Shown: positions 47,322 through 58,113, counted from the first letter of the stretch. The stretch: DNA of 64,000 nucleotides from Atherinomorus stipes (GCA_023101725.1 JALJCO010007844.1:1-64000); one strand, 5' to 3'. Translations and numbers: made by a program. Notes: generated from the sequence alone by a model not told the origin.

Positions 47322-47356
47322 ATATATATGTATATATATATATATATATGTATGTA

Positions 47357-48395
47357 CACAGCGAGGGAAAAAAGTATTGAACACGTCAGCATTTTTCTCC
47401 AAAAATTTACATCTCGTAGAGTTATTGACATGAAATTTTCACCAGATGTCGGCAACAACCCACCTAATGCACACATACAAAGAAATCCTAACATTTATGT
47501 CCATACATGAAGTTATGTGTAATATAGTGAAACAGGGAATAAGTATTGAACACATGAAGAAATGGAGACAAAAAGATGTGAAAGTCAAGAAAGCAGCTGG
47601 AGTCTGTCAGTATTTAGAAAGTAATCCTGTCCCCTATCAGTGCAAAGTAATATCAGCTGCTTTAGTCCTGATTGATGCCTTTAAAAAGGTTTCTCATCAC
47701 CAAGGTGTCAGACAAGAAGCATTGCATGATGGGTAAAAGCAAAGAGCTGTCTAAAGACCTACACAGCCTTATTATTGCAAACACACTGAAGGCATTGGTT
47801 CCAGGTGCATTTGTAAACTTCTGAAAGTTCCAGTGAGCACCATTGGGACCATCATCCGGAAGTGGAAAGAACACGGCATGGTCATAAAGCGGCCACGGCC
47901 AGGTGCTCCTCACAAGATTTCAGACAGAGGAGTCAGAACAATCATCAGAAAGGTTCTCCAACAGCCCAGGACCACTCGTGGAGAGCTTCAGAAAGACCTG
48001 GAACCAGCAGCTACAGTTGTTTCAGAGAAAACAAGAACCGCCATGGCCTTCATGCACGCACACCACGCAAGACTCCATTTCTGAAGAAGAAGCAGGTTGA
48101 TGCTGGTTTGAAGTTTGCAACACAACATCTGGACAAACCCATGACATTCTGGAAACATAGTCTGGTCAGATGAGACCAGAACTGAACTCTGCAGATGTCA
48201 TAAGACACAACATGTTTGGAGGAGAAACGGCACCAAAAACACCATAGCAACAGTGAAGTTTGGAGGTGGGAGCATCATGGTGGGGGCTGTTTTTCAGCAT
48301 GTGGTACTGGCAGACTTCATATCACTGAAGGAAGAATGAATGGAGGAAAGTAGAGACATTCTTTGATGCTGACATGGAAAAGTTGCTGTTCCTTA
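47357..48395 (+). pseudogene. Tc1-type transposon, 3'-truncated, transposase decayed
   Basis: The left terminus after TA reads CACAGCGAGGGAAAAAAGTA then TTGAACACG, a known Tc1-like end in fish. Transposase traces on the plus strand are MGKSKELSKDL near 47728, a helix-turn-helix segment IIRKWKEHG then GAPHKISDRG (47845-47940), and VWSDETRTEL with the first catalytic Asp near 48160. Stops and frameshifts separate these blocks. The second Asp, the final acidic residue and the right terminal repeat are missing. It stops about 150 bp before the regulatory cluster of the nested gene. Confidence 0.85.
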
Positions 48396-48552
48396 CTCAA
48401 CAACCACTTCTACTTTCCCCTTAGTGGAAATGAAACAGCCTTAATTTCAACTTCACCCCAAGTCAGCAACACATGGCTAACAAAGGGTTAATCATATTAA
48501 ACTAGCAGCCTGAGTGAATGTAGTCACAAAAGAACACAAGTTTGTTGTCATT

Positions 48553-48664
48553 GCTGCCTAGCAACAGTCGTCAAGGAGACAAACATTCCATGACTCTGAT
48601 GTCATCAAAGAAGGCTTTGCCTTTGTAGTTTTGTGATGTCACAAAGGCAGATCTGCTGACATCA
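48553..48664 (+). promoter_or_regulatory. X-box plus CRE-like cluster upstream of the nested gene
   Basis: GCTGCCTAGCAAC (48553-48565) differs by one base from the RFX X-box consensus GTTGCC-N-AGCAAC, and is followed at once by AGTCGTCA. Three octamers one base from the CRE palindrome follow: TGATGTCA at 48597 and 48634, and TGACATCA at 48657. X-box plus CRE arrangements are known in ciliary, spermatid and MHC class II promoters. No Y-box (ATTGG) was seen downstream. Activity is inferred, not shown. Confidence 0.45.
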
Positions 48665-48782
48665 TCAGAGATTCCTAATCTACTCAAAAGCAAATCTTCC
48701 ATCTGCGTCATTCGAGACTCATTTCTCTCGTGAATTACAACCAAAAACGCGGTTTCCCGTAGAAACACTTTGTATTGACAAA

Positions 48783-50720
48783 ATGTTTAGAAGTTTATTT
48801 AAATGTGACGATAAGTCTGGCAAGAAAGGCAGAAGAAAGCGCCGGCAGCAGAAAACCAGCCTGAAAGAGGAAAACCTCACAGTGACCGAGCGACTTCGCA
48901 AACAACTGGAGCGCGTCCACAAAGAGGAAGAAAAGAAGCTCCAGCTCCAAATTTATAATTTGTCCTGGGCCAACAAGAAACTGTTGCAGGACAAGGAGGC
49001 CATGAAAGTTTGCTGCGAGTGTCTGCAGGTGGAGGTGAAGGAGCAAAAGCAGCAGAATGAGGAGAGGCAGAGGAGGTTAGAGGATGTGGAGGATGAGAAA
49101 GCAGCCCTGCAGCAGAAGCAGAAAGATACGATCCTCAGATGGAAGGAGGACAAACGTAAGCTGGGGCTGGAAAACGATCAGCTGAAGGAGGAGCTGGAAG
49201 ACATGAAGGATGTTCATCTGGCGGCAGAAGGAGTGAATCAGTCTTTGATGCAGAAGGTCCGTGATATGGCGAATGTTATACAGACGCAGACGCAGGAGAA
49301 GGCAGCGCTCGCAGAGCAGCTGCAGAAGCTTCGATGCGATCTAGATGGTTACGAGACGATGCAACTGCAATACAACGAGCTCGTTCAGCAAAATCAGGAA
49401 CTCCAACATAACATGGAGGCGCTGACTTTGCTTTGCTCCAGATCTGATTCAGTGACTGAAAACAACAAGATACTGCAGCAAAGAAATGAGGAGCTCCAGA
49501 AAGAAAACGAGGAACTCCAGAAAGATCTGCAGAAAAAGAAGGACTCTGATTTTACCGATATAATGAAAAAACGCAGCATGTTACAGCAGCTAGAAAGCGA
49601 AATGCAGAGCGAATACAGCAAGGAGCTCCTGAAGAAACTGCAAGCCAACATTAAACCTACTCCAGCTGCCAGGATGAGGGTGAAGGAGTTAAATGATGTC
49701 AGAAAATCTGAGAATGAGGAACTCCAGAAGGATTTGCAGAAAACAAAGGACTCTACTGATATAATGAAAAAACGCAGCATGTTACAGCAGCTAGAAAGCG
49801 AAATGGAGAGCGAATACAGTAAGGAACTCCTGAAGAAATCGCAAGAGAGGAACGTTAAACCAACTCCAGCTGTCAGGATGAGGGTGATGGAGTTAAATGA
49901 TGTCAGAAAATCTGAGGATCAGGGACTCCAGAAAGATCTGCAAAAAACGAAGGACTCTGATTTTACTGATAAAATGAAAAAACGCAGCATGTTGCAGCAG
50001 CTAGAAAGCCAAATGCAGAGCGAATACAGTAAGGAACTCCTGAAGAAACTGCAAGCCAACATTAAACCTACTCCAGCTGTCAGGATGAGGGTGATGGAGT
50101 TAAATGATGTCAGAAAATCTGAGAATGAGGAACTCCAGAAGGATTTTCAAGAGACAGAGACTCCAGCTGTTCCAGGGACAGTCAGGATGAGGGTGATGGA
50201 GTTTGACAATCAGATCAGAAAATCTGAGAATCAGGAACTCCGGAAGGATTTGCAAGAGACTCCGGTTGTTCCAGGGACAGTCAGGATGAGGGTGATGGAG
50301 TTTAATGATGTCAGAAAATCTGAGGATCAGGAACTCCAGAAGGATTTGCAAGAGACTCCGGTTGTTCCAGGGACAGTCAGGATGAGGGTGATGGAGTTTA
50401 ATGATGTCAGAAAATCTGAGGATCAGGAACTCCAGAAGGATTTGCAAGAGACTCCGGTTGTTCCAGGGACAGTCAGGATGAGGGTGATGGAGTTTAATGA
50501 TGTCAGAAAATCTGAGGATCAGGAACTCCAGAAGGATTTGCAAGAGACTCCGGTTGTTCCAGGGACAGTCAGGATGAGGGTGATGGAGTTTAATGATGTC
50601 AGAAAATCTGAGGATCAGGAACTCCAGATGGATTTGCGAGGGAAGGAGATTCCAGTTGTTCCAGGGACAGTCAGGATGAGGGTGATGGAGATAAATAATA
50701 GGATATTGGGACATTTATAA
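48783..50720 (+). CDS. Nested intronless gene: basic coiled-coil repeat protein (645 aa)
   Basis: A single uninterrupted frame of 645 codons lies in mast2 intron 1 on the same strand. The ATG has A at -3. The N-terminus (about residues 1-32, MFRSLFKCDD then KKGRRKRRQQK) is strongly basic. Residues about 33-245 are rich in E, K, Q and L with heptad-like spacing, predicting a long coiled coil. Three repeats of about 68 residues start near 243, 312 and 380 (ELQKDLQK, MKKRSMLQQLES, YSKELLKK, RMRVMELNDVRKSE). Six shorter repeats, mostly 32 residues, start near 449, 484, 516, 548, 580 and 612 (DLQETPVVPGTVRMRVMEFN). No catalytic motif, signal peptide or membrane segment is visible. Real coding is supported by length, non-biased composition at the start, and in-frame periods of both repeats. 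Lack of introns suggests a retrogene or a young single-exon gene. I do not recognise the family; a structural or cytoskeletal role is inference. Confidence 0.8.
   Translation: MFRSLFKCDDKSGKKGRRKRRQQKTSLKEENLTVTERLRKQLERVHKEEEKKLQLQIYNLSWANKKLLQDKEAMKVCCECLQVEVKEQKQQNEERQRRLEDVEDEKAALQQKQKDTILRWKEDKRKLGLENDQLKEELEDMKDVHLAAEGVNQSLMQKVRDMANVIQTQTQEKAALAEQLQKLRCDLDGYETMQLQYNELVQQNQELQHNMEALTLLCSRSDSVTENNKILQQRNEELQKENEELQKDLQKKKDSDFTDIMKKRSMLQQLESEMQSEYSKELLKKLQANIKPTPAARMRVKELNDVRKSENEELQKDLQKTKDSTDIMKKRSMLQQLESEMESEYSKELLKKSQERNVKPTPAVRMRVMELNDVRKSEDQGLQKDLQKTKDSDFTDKMKKRSMLQQLESQMQSEYSKELLKKLQANIKPTPAVRMRVMELNDVRKSENEELQKDFQETETPAVPGTVRMRVMEFDNQIRKSENQELRKDLQETPVVPGTVRMRVMEFNDVRKSEDQELQKDLQETPVVPGTVRMRVMEFNDVRKSEDQELQKDLQETPVVPGTVRMRVMEFNDVRKSEDQELQKDLQETPVVPGTVRMRVMEFNDVRKSEDQELQMDLRGKEIPVVPGTVRMRVMEINNRILGHL
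50127..50711 (+). repeat. 96-bp in-frame repeat at the 3' end of the nested gene
   Basis: Six units, most of 96 bases (32 codons), with the central ones almost identical at DNA level. Spacing of CAGGAACTCCAGAAGGA is 96 bases at 50328, 50424, 50520 and 50616. This indicates recent, frame-preserving expansion. Confidence 0.9.
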
Positions 50721-50857
50721 GATCAAAGCTGATTTAAAAGTATTGAACTTTCGACTCTTAAACTCCACATCTGACTTTGGGAAAAGTGACATTAAACTAG
50801 AAAGTGCTTTTTTGTGTAACAAAGCTTTTATGCTGAAAGGGTTCTATGTGTCGTTCC

Positions 50858-50870
50858 GTTGCCAAGCAAC
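50858..50870 (+). promoter_or_regulatory. Perfect RFX X-box downstream of the nested gene
   Basis: GTTGCCAAGCAAC is an inverted GTTGC/GCAAC pair, fitting the X-box consensus exactly with a one-base centre. It lies about 140 bp after the stop codon. Both X-boxes continue with AG after CAAC, so they could also be parts of a duplicated segment. Confidence 0.45.
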
Positions 50871-51129
50871 AGAATCTGTAACATTATCAGGGCTGAAGCA
50901 TGGCTGAAAGTTCTATCCATTGATCTTTATGGCAAAAATGACATTTTAGAAGTGAAATGTTTAAAAAATTATAAAAAGTTTTAAACACAAAAAGTTATAG
51001 GAGACATTTTCTCAAGGAACTGAACAGTTTGATACCAAAATCGATTTGGAAAGAAAGCGATTGATAATGATTCAGAGTACTCAAGCCTCTGACTCCACAG
51101 TTAACCCTGAAAAATATATGAACAATCCC

Positions 51130-51135
51130 AATAAA
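51130..51135 (+). terminator. Candidate polyadenylation signal of the nested gene
   Basis: AATAAA 410 bases after the stop codon, the first canonical hexamer I noted downstream. In AT-rich sequence this can occur by chance. Confidence 0.35.
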
Positions 51136-51269
51136 CAAAATCATCAAATCAAAAGTACTTAATTAACCTGATGGGGATTTAGAAGGATTGTGGTTCTGCT
51201 ACGTGATTGAAGTTCAAGCCAAACAAGACTCGAGGTATTTCAGAGATTACTTCCTAACAGAAAACCACA

Positions 51270-52475
51270 CATAATTTCTACACACGAACACAAGCAAGCG
51301 GGATGGAGGGCGAACAGAAATACAAACAGAATGTAAACAAACAGAAAAACATGCTGACTCCAGGCAAACAAACAGAAGAACAAAATAAACAACATTTTAA
51401 ACACACACATCAACCAAATAATTACATAAAACACAGCAACTGTCATTAAATTAACACAATTACATATTTAAACGGATAAATATGAAAAATGAAAAAATAA
51501 ACTTAAAACAAATCAACAAACCAAAAAACAAATGACAAATTAACAAAAACAAATAAGAATCTGCCAAACAAAAAACAATTAAATAGCAAATAATGTGGAA
51601 AAAAATATAAAACCGATAAACTGACAAACAAAAGCTAAGAAGAAATAAATAAACAAAATAAACTAAAAAGAAAAACAAAAAACAAAACAAAAAACCAAAC
51701 AAACAAAATAGATAAACTGAAAACAAAACAAAAACAAACAAAAAACCAAATTTAAAAAACCAACAAACAAAAAACAAAATAAAAAACAAACAAAATATCT
51801 AAACTGAAAACAAAACAAAACAAAAACAAACAAAAAACCAAATTTCAAAAAACAAAAAACAAAATAAAAAACAAACAAAATAAACTGAAAACAAAACAAA
51901 ACACAAAATAAAAACAAAACAAAAACAAACAAAAACCAAATTAAAAAAACCAACAAACAAAAAACAAAATAAAAAAACCAAACAAAATAGATAAACTGAA
52001 AACAAAACAAAATAAAAACAAAACAAAAACAAACAAAAAAGCAAATTTAAAAAACAAACAAACAAAAAACAAAATAAAAAACAAACAAAATAAATAAACT
52101 GAAACAAAACACAAAATAAAAACAAAATAAAAACAAACAAAACAAATTTAAAAAACCAACAAACAAAAAACAAAATAAAAAAACAAACAAAATAGATAAA
52201 CTGAAACAAAACACAAAATAAAAACAAAACAAAAACAAACAAAAAACAAATTTAAAAAACCAACAAACAAAAAACAAAATAAAAAAACAAACAAAATAGA
52301 TAAACTGAAAACAAAACAAAACACAAAATAAAAACAAAACAAAAAACAAACAAAAAACAAATTTAAAAAACCAACAAACAAACAAAAAAAACCAAACAAA
52401 ATAGATAAACAAACAAACAAAAAAAACCCCAAAAAACAAACAAAAAAAATTTAAACAAACAACAACAAAAAAATC
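51270..52475 (-). repeat. (AAAC)n/(AAAAT)n low-complexity tract
   Basis: About 1.2 kb of A-rich AAACAAACAAAATAAACTGA-type words with loose 80-100 base periodicity after 51680. Minus-strand frames here give F/L/V/C-rich false membrane proteins. It abuts a LINE fragment at its right end. Confidence 0.9.
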
Positions 52476-52690
52476 CCCCCTCCCTGGGCTGCCACCTTGC
52501 CGTGGTGGAGGGGTTTGCGTGTTCCGAGGATCCTAGGAGCCATGTTGTGTGGTAGGGTCGCCCACGGCAACCATGTCTCTGGGGGAGGGGCCAGACGAAG
52601 AGCAGCACAAACACCCGTATGGAGAGACAGATCAGCGGAGCCTCGTGTCCCTGCGGGTCATCGGGGACAGGGTTGGACGCTATGGCAAAG
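52476..52690 (+). mobile_element. LINE fragment, part 1 (5' region)
   Basis: Contains GGGCTGCCACCTTGCCGTGG, TGGAGGGGTTTGCGTGTTCC and GAGGATCCTAGGAGC, a signature I remember from the 5' part of a common fish non-LTR retrotransposon. The coding sense is plus. The continuation at 54165 is separated by a Tc1 insertion. The exact clade is not assigned. Confidence 0.6.
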
Positions 52691-52761
52691 TTTTCATCTC
52701 ATTGTTTTTAGAAATCCTACCAGTTTTACACTATTTACGTCATATTACATATATTTATGTG

Positions 52762-52794
<33 letters not shown>

Positions 52795-52797
52795 GTG
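52691..52797. repeat. (ATGT)n microsatellite and AT-rich joint
   Basis: ATGTATGTATGTATGT repeats at about 52766-52795 border the Tc1 end. Confidence 0.8.
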
Positions 52798-54075
52798 CAG
52801 TGGCTTGCAAAAGTATTCATACCCATGACCAAAACTAAATTGCTCAGAAAAGAACAAAGCAAAAGTGAGTTTCACCTTTTTATATGAAAGGAAATGGCAC
52901 AAACTCAACAATCCATCACTGTTCTTGTTCGTAAGCGCTCTTTACTATGAACAGGTTGCATAAGTTTGTATGTCATTGTTGCAAAAGTATTCACACTAAG
53001 TCATTAAGTCACAATCAGTACTTGGTTGCAGCTCCTTTGGCAGCAATAACAGCTACCAATCGCTTTGGATAGCCAGCAATGAGTTTTGTGCAGTGGTCCT
53101 TGGACAGTTTGGCCCACTCCTCTTTGCAATACTGCTCCAGCTGAGTCAGGTTACTTGGTGACCTTCGGTGGACAGCAATCTTCAGATCCCTCCACAGGTT
53201 TTCTATTGGGTTGAGATCTGGGCTTTGACTGGGCCAGTCTAGAACCTTCACTTTCTTCTTCCTGAACCATTCTTGTGTCACTCGAGCCGTATGTTTTGGA
53301 TCATTATCCTGTTGAAAGGTGAACTTCCTCCCAAGCTTCAGGCTTTTTGCAGATTTGAAGACGTTTTCCTCCAGGATGTTGATGTATTTTGCACTATTCA
53401 TAATCCCTTGCACACGGACAAGCTCACCAGGACCGGAGGAAGAGAAACAGCCCCATAGCATTATATTCCCACCTCCATGTTTCACAGTAGGGATGGTATG
53501 AGCTGGATCATCAGCTGTGTTGGCTTTGCGCCAAACATACTTCTTGGCGTTCAGGCCACAAAGTTCTATTTTGGTTTCATCTGACCAGATCACACGTTCC
53601 TACGTGTGTGGTGGCATACTGCAAACGAGCCTTGAGATGTTGTTTCTTCAGATATGGCTTCTTCTTTGCAACACGCCCATAGAGACCTTCCTTGTGTAAA
53701 GTGCGGGATATTGTGGACTTGTGTACGTTAGTCCCAGCACCCTGGAGAGACTTCTTCAGGTCTTCAAGAGTGACGGAGGGGTTTGCTCTGGCTTCCCTGA
53801 GCAATTTCCTTTTGCCTTTTGCCGTGATCTTCGAGGGGCGCCCTGTTCTTTGGAGGTTCACAGTGTTACTGTGGCGCTTCCACTTCTGGACCAGTGATGC
53901 AACAGTACTTTTTGGCACATTGAGTGAACTTGCGATGGCTACATAGCTTTGCCCATCTCTATGCTTCTCTACAACTTTCTTTCTGAGGTCTTCTGAGAGC
54001 TTCTTGGACTGCTATGGTGATAACATGCTGTGGCGTAATGTTATCACGGAGTATCCAGCACATGTTCCGCTTGTT
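52798..54075 (-). mobile_element. Tc1-type transposon, nearly complete, one end lost
   Basis: Plus-strand left end CAGTGGCTTGCAAAAGTATT then CATACCC is a classic fish Tc1 terminus. The matching inverted end is not found near 54060-54130, so the transposase 5' side is truncated. It lies between two parts of one LINE, so it inserted into, or alongside, an older LINE copy. Confidence 0.88.
53015..54010 (-). pseudogene. Tc1 transposase, frameshifted, start codon lost
   Basis: On the minus strand the N-terminal part includes SEDLRKKVVEKHRDGQSY and MPKSTVASLVQKW (paired helix-turn-helix), then GRPSKITAKGKRK. A small deletion near 53580-53600 shifts the frame. The second part carries all three catalytic acids: IWSDETK, QQDNDPKHT and SPDLNPIENLW (DD34E type). 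The usual MGK start reads ATAG in the expected place, so no initiator remains and a stop precedes the first block. It would have cut and pasted its own TA-flanked element; this copy is inactive. Confidence 0.9.
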
Positions 54076-54164
54076 GTCTGGCTTCTTTACCCGTATAGGG
54101 GTAAATAAAAAATACATATAACCAAAATAAATGCTGGTTTTTGGTATGAACCAGTATGCTGCAC

Positions 54165-54300
54165 AGCCTTAATCTGGGACCCCTCTGGATGTCCGACCCC
54201 CGGCTGCAGAAGCTAGCTCTAGGGAGGTGGAACGTCCTTGCTGGTTGGAAAGGAGCCTGAGCTGGTGCGCGACATTCAGCAGTTCTGACTCGATATAGTT
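54165..54300 (+). mobile_element. LINE fragment, part 2 (endonuclease-region remnant)
   Basis: TAGCTCTAGGGAGGTGGAAC, GGAAAGGAGCCTGAGCTGGT and CGACTCGATATAGTTGG-like words correspond to a LINE endonuclease N-terminus (LALG.WNV, KEPELVR, LDIVGLT in the intact family, from memory). It runs straight into the 83-bp array. Confidence 0.6.
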
Positions 54301-57283
54301 GGACTCACCTGGACGCACAGCTCGGATCTGGGAACAGCATCCTGGAGAGGAGCTGGACCTGGTTCCAGTCTGGACTAGATATATGACCCACCTGGACGCA
54401 CAGCTCGGATCTGGGAACAGCATCCTGGAGAGGAGCTGGACCTGGTTCCAGTCTGGACTAGATACATGACCCACCTGGACGCACAGCTCGGATCTGGGAA
54501 CAGCATCCTGGAGAGGAGCTGGACCTGGTTCCAGTCTGGACTAGATACATGACCCACCTGGACGCACAGCTCGGATCTGGGAACAGCATCCTGGAGAGGA
54601 GCTGGACCTGGTTCCAGTCTGGACTAGATACATGACCCACCTGGACGCACAGCTCGGATCTGGGAACAGCATCCTGGAGAGGAACAGGACCTGGTTCCAG
54701 TCTGGACTAGATACATGACCCACCTGGACGCACAGCTCGGATCTGGGAACAGCATCCTGGAGAGGAGCTGGACCTGGTTCCAGTCTGGACTAGATACATG
54801 ACCCACCTGGACGCACAGCTCGGATCTGGGAACAGCATCCTGGAGAGGAACTGGACCTGGTTCCAGTCTGGACTAGATACATGACCCACCTGGACGCACA
54901 GCTCGGATCTGGGAACAGCATCCTGGAGAGGAACAGGACCTGGTTCCAGTCTGGACTAGATACATGACCCACCTGGACGCACAGCTCGGATCTGGGAACA
55001 GCATCCTGGAGAGGAGCTGGACCTGGTTCCAGTCTGGACTAGATACATGACCCACCTGGACGCACAGCTCGGATCTGGGAACAGCATCCTGGAGAGGAAC
55101 TGGACCTGGTTCCAGTCTGGACTAGATACATGACCCACCTGGACGCACAGCTCGGATCTGGGAACAGCATCCTGGAGAGGAGCTGGACCTGGTTCCAGTC
55201 TGGACTAGATACATGACCCACCTGGACGCACAGCTCGGATCTGGGAACAGCATCCTGGAGAGGAGCTGGACCTGGTTCCAGTCTGGACTAGATACATGAC
55301 CCACCTGGACGCACAGCTCGGATCTGGGAACAGCATCCTGGAGAGGAACAGGACCTGGTTCCAGTCTGGACTAGATACATGACCCACCTGGACGCACAGC
55401 TCGGATCTGGGAACAGCATCCTGGAGAGGAGCTGGACCTGGTTCCAGTCTGGACTAGATACATGACCCACCTGGACGCACAGCTCGGATCTGGGAACAGC
55501 ATCCTGGAGAGGAGCTGGACCTGGTTCCAGTCTGGACTAGATACATGACCCACCTGGACGCACAGCTCGGATCTGGGAACAGCATCCTGGAGAGGAGCTG
55601 GACCTGGTTCCAGTCTGGACTAGATACATGACCCACCTGGACGCACAGCTCGGATCTGGGAACAGCATCCTGGAGAGGAGCTGGACCTGGTTCCAGTCTG
55701 GACTAGATACATGACCCACCTGGACGCACAGCTCGGATCTGGGAACAGCATCCTGGAGAGGAGCTGGACCTGGTTCCAGTCTGGACTAGATACATGACCC
55801 ACCTGGACGCACAGCTCGGATCTGGGAACAGCATCCTGGAGAGGAACTGGACCTGGTTCCAGTCTGGACTAGATACATGACCCACCTGGACGCACAGCTC
55901 GGATCTGGGAACAGCATCCTGGAGAGGAACAGGACCTGGTTCCAGTCTGGACTAGATACATGACCCACCTGGACGCACAGCTCGGATCTGGGAACAGCAT
56001 CCTGGAGAGGAGCTGGACCTGGTTCCAGTCTGGACTAGATACATGACCCACCTGGACGCACAGCTCGGATCTGGGAACAGCATCCTGGAGAGGAACTGGA
56101 CCTGGTTCCAGTCTGGACTAGATACATGACCCACCTGGACGCACAGCTCGGATCTGGGAACAGCATCCTGGAGAGGAGCTGGACCTGGTTCCAGTCTGGA
56201 CTAGATACATGACCCACCTGGACGCACAGCTCGGATCTGGGAACAGCATCCTGGAGAGGAGCTGGACCTGGTTCCAGTCTGGACTAGATACATGACCCAC
56301 CTGGACGCACAGCTCGGATCTGGGAACAGCATCCTGGAGAGGAACAGGACCTGGTTCCAGTCTGGACTAGATACATGACCCACCTGGACGCACAGCTCGG
56401 ATCTGGGAACAGCATCCTGGAGAGGAGCTGGACCTGGTTCCAGTCTGGACTAGATACATGACCCACCTGGACGCACAGCTCGGATCTGGGAACAGCATCC
56501 TGGAGAGGAGCTGGACCTGGTTCCAGTCTGGACTAGATACATGACCCACCTGGACGCACAGCTCGGATCTGGGAACAGCATCCTGGAGAGGAGCTGGACC
56601 TGGTTCCAGTCTGGACTAGATACATGACCCACCTGGACGCACAGCTCGGATCTGGGAACAGCATCCTGGAGAGGAACTGGACCTGGTTCCAGTCTGGACT
56701 AGATACATGACCCACCTGGACGCACAGCTCGGATCTGGGAACAGCATCCTGGAGAGGAGCTGGACCTGGTTCCAGTCTGGACTAGATACATGACCCACCT
56801 GGACGCACAGCTCGGATCTGGGAACAGCATCCTGGAGAGGAGCTGGACCTGGTTCCAGTCTGGACTAGATACATGACCCACCTGGACGCACAGCTCGGAT
56901 CTGGGAACAGCATCCTGGAGAGGAACAGGACCTGGTTCCAGTCTGGACTAGATACATGACCCACCTGGACGCACAGCTCGGATCTGGGAACAGCATCCTG
57001 GAGAGGAACAGGACCTGGTTCCAGTCTGGACTAGATACATGACCCACCTGGACGCACAGCTCGGATCTGGGAACAGCATCCTGGAGAGGAGCTGGACCTG
57101 GTTCCAGTCTGGACTAGATACATGACCCACCTGGACGCACAGCTCGGATCTGGGAACAGCATCCTGGAGAGGAGCTGGACCTGGTTCCAGTCTGGACTAG
57201 ATACATGACCCACCTGGACGCACAGCTCGGATCTGGGAACAGCATCCTGGAGAGGAGCTGGACCTGGTTCCAGTCTGGACCGT
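54300..57283 (+). repeat. 83-bp minisatellite, about 36 units, derived from LINE sequence
   Basis: Units begin ACCCACCTGGACGCACAGCT and continue CGGATCTGGGAACAGCATCC, then TGGAGAGGAGCTGGACCTGG. The first unit is continuous with the LINE fragment at 54165-54300. The period is exactly 83 throughout; variants GAGCTGG, GAACTGG and GAACAGG alternate in a recurring block order. Thirty-odd identical 60-codon minus-strand frames arise from the array and are not genes. Confidence 0.95.
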
Positions 57284-58066
57284 TTCTTCGGCTTCATGCT
57301 GAAAGATTGTTCAGCCTCTGCAGCTCGTTTCAGACCAGAAGACTTGGACAGAACTGGACAGTCAACTCGTTTGAAAGGACCGATACCATCTAGTTTTATT
57401 TTTCCTCATTATTTTTGCAAGTTTGTATCATGATAATTTCTCACATGATCAAAATATTTCAGTGCCACTAAACGATTATAAAAGAAACGGTTAGAAAGGT
57501 TTCCTTTCTGAATTCATCCTCATAGAAACATTTAAAACTTAATTAGTGTCACATCCTTGATGTTAAAATGTAATATTCTGAAAAGACATTTTTGAACATC
57601 ACATGGATGGGTTATTAGGTACCTGAATAATGTAGAATATTATTTATTTATCTAGACTTACCAGAAATACAAACGTGATAAAGGCCCTGCGAAAATCAAA
57701 ATTATTACACCTGGTAGCTAAAATCAGCTCATTTACCTGAAGCAGAACTGGATGATGGACATGAAGAGAATGAATAAATCCACATGGATTTTTCTGTTAT
57801 GCTTCATTCAACCTGATTTTACTAGTTTTTACTACAACAGAAAATAAATGAATAAAGGTTTTATGTGTTTGGTTTTGGGGGTTTTATTAAATTTTTTTTG
57901 TATTATTGCAATTTGTGAGTTTTGTTCTAGTTTATGATTTGAATAGCTTATTATAAATATAGCTTATTTATTTATTATATTTGTGCTCCACTTCTATATA
58001 AATATATAATATATAGAGAGAGAGATCATGATTTTTTTTCTTTTATAATATATTTTTTTAAAAAGC
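57284..58066. other. AT-rich spacer, no gene seen
   Basis: No supported feature. It ends in an (AG)n and T-rich stretch before the hairpin at 58067. Confidence 0.5.
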
Positions 58067-58113
58067 AGCGTGACCAACACCATGTGTGAGACACACATGG
58101 TGTTGGTCACGCT
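58067..58113. ncRNA. Perfect 22-bp hairpin with 3-base loop (function unknown)
   Basis: AGCGTGACCAACACCATGTG then TG (58067-58088) pairs exactly with 58092-58113, loop AGA. The loop is too short and the stem too perfect for a typical pre-miRNA, so a palindromic mobile-element core or replication-slippage product is equally likely. The type label marks an RNA-forming structure only. Confidence 0.3.

Noticed and set aside
48553..48664. MHC class II-type promoter
   Set aside because: X1- and X2-like words are present, but no Y-box (CCAAT) or S-box was found at the expected spacing, and the downstream protein is not an MHC chain.
51240..52614. Hydrophobic F/L/V/C-rich minus-strand frames resembling membrane proteins
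   Set aside because: They translate an (AAAC)n tract; low complexity and overlapping in several frames.
54169..57297. Over thirty identical 60-codon minus-strand frames
   Set aside because: One per 83-bp unit; an array artefact, not a gene cluster.
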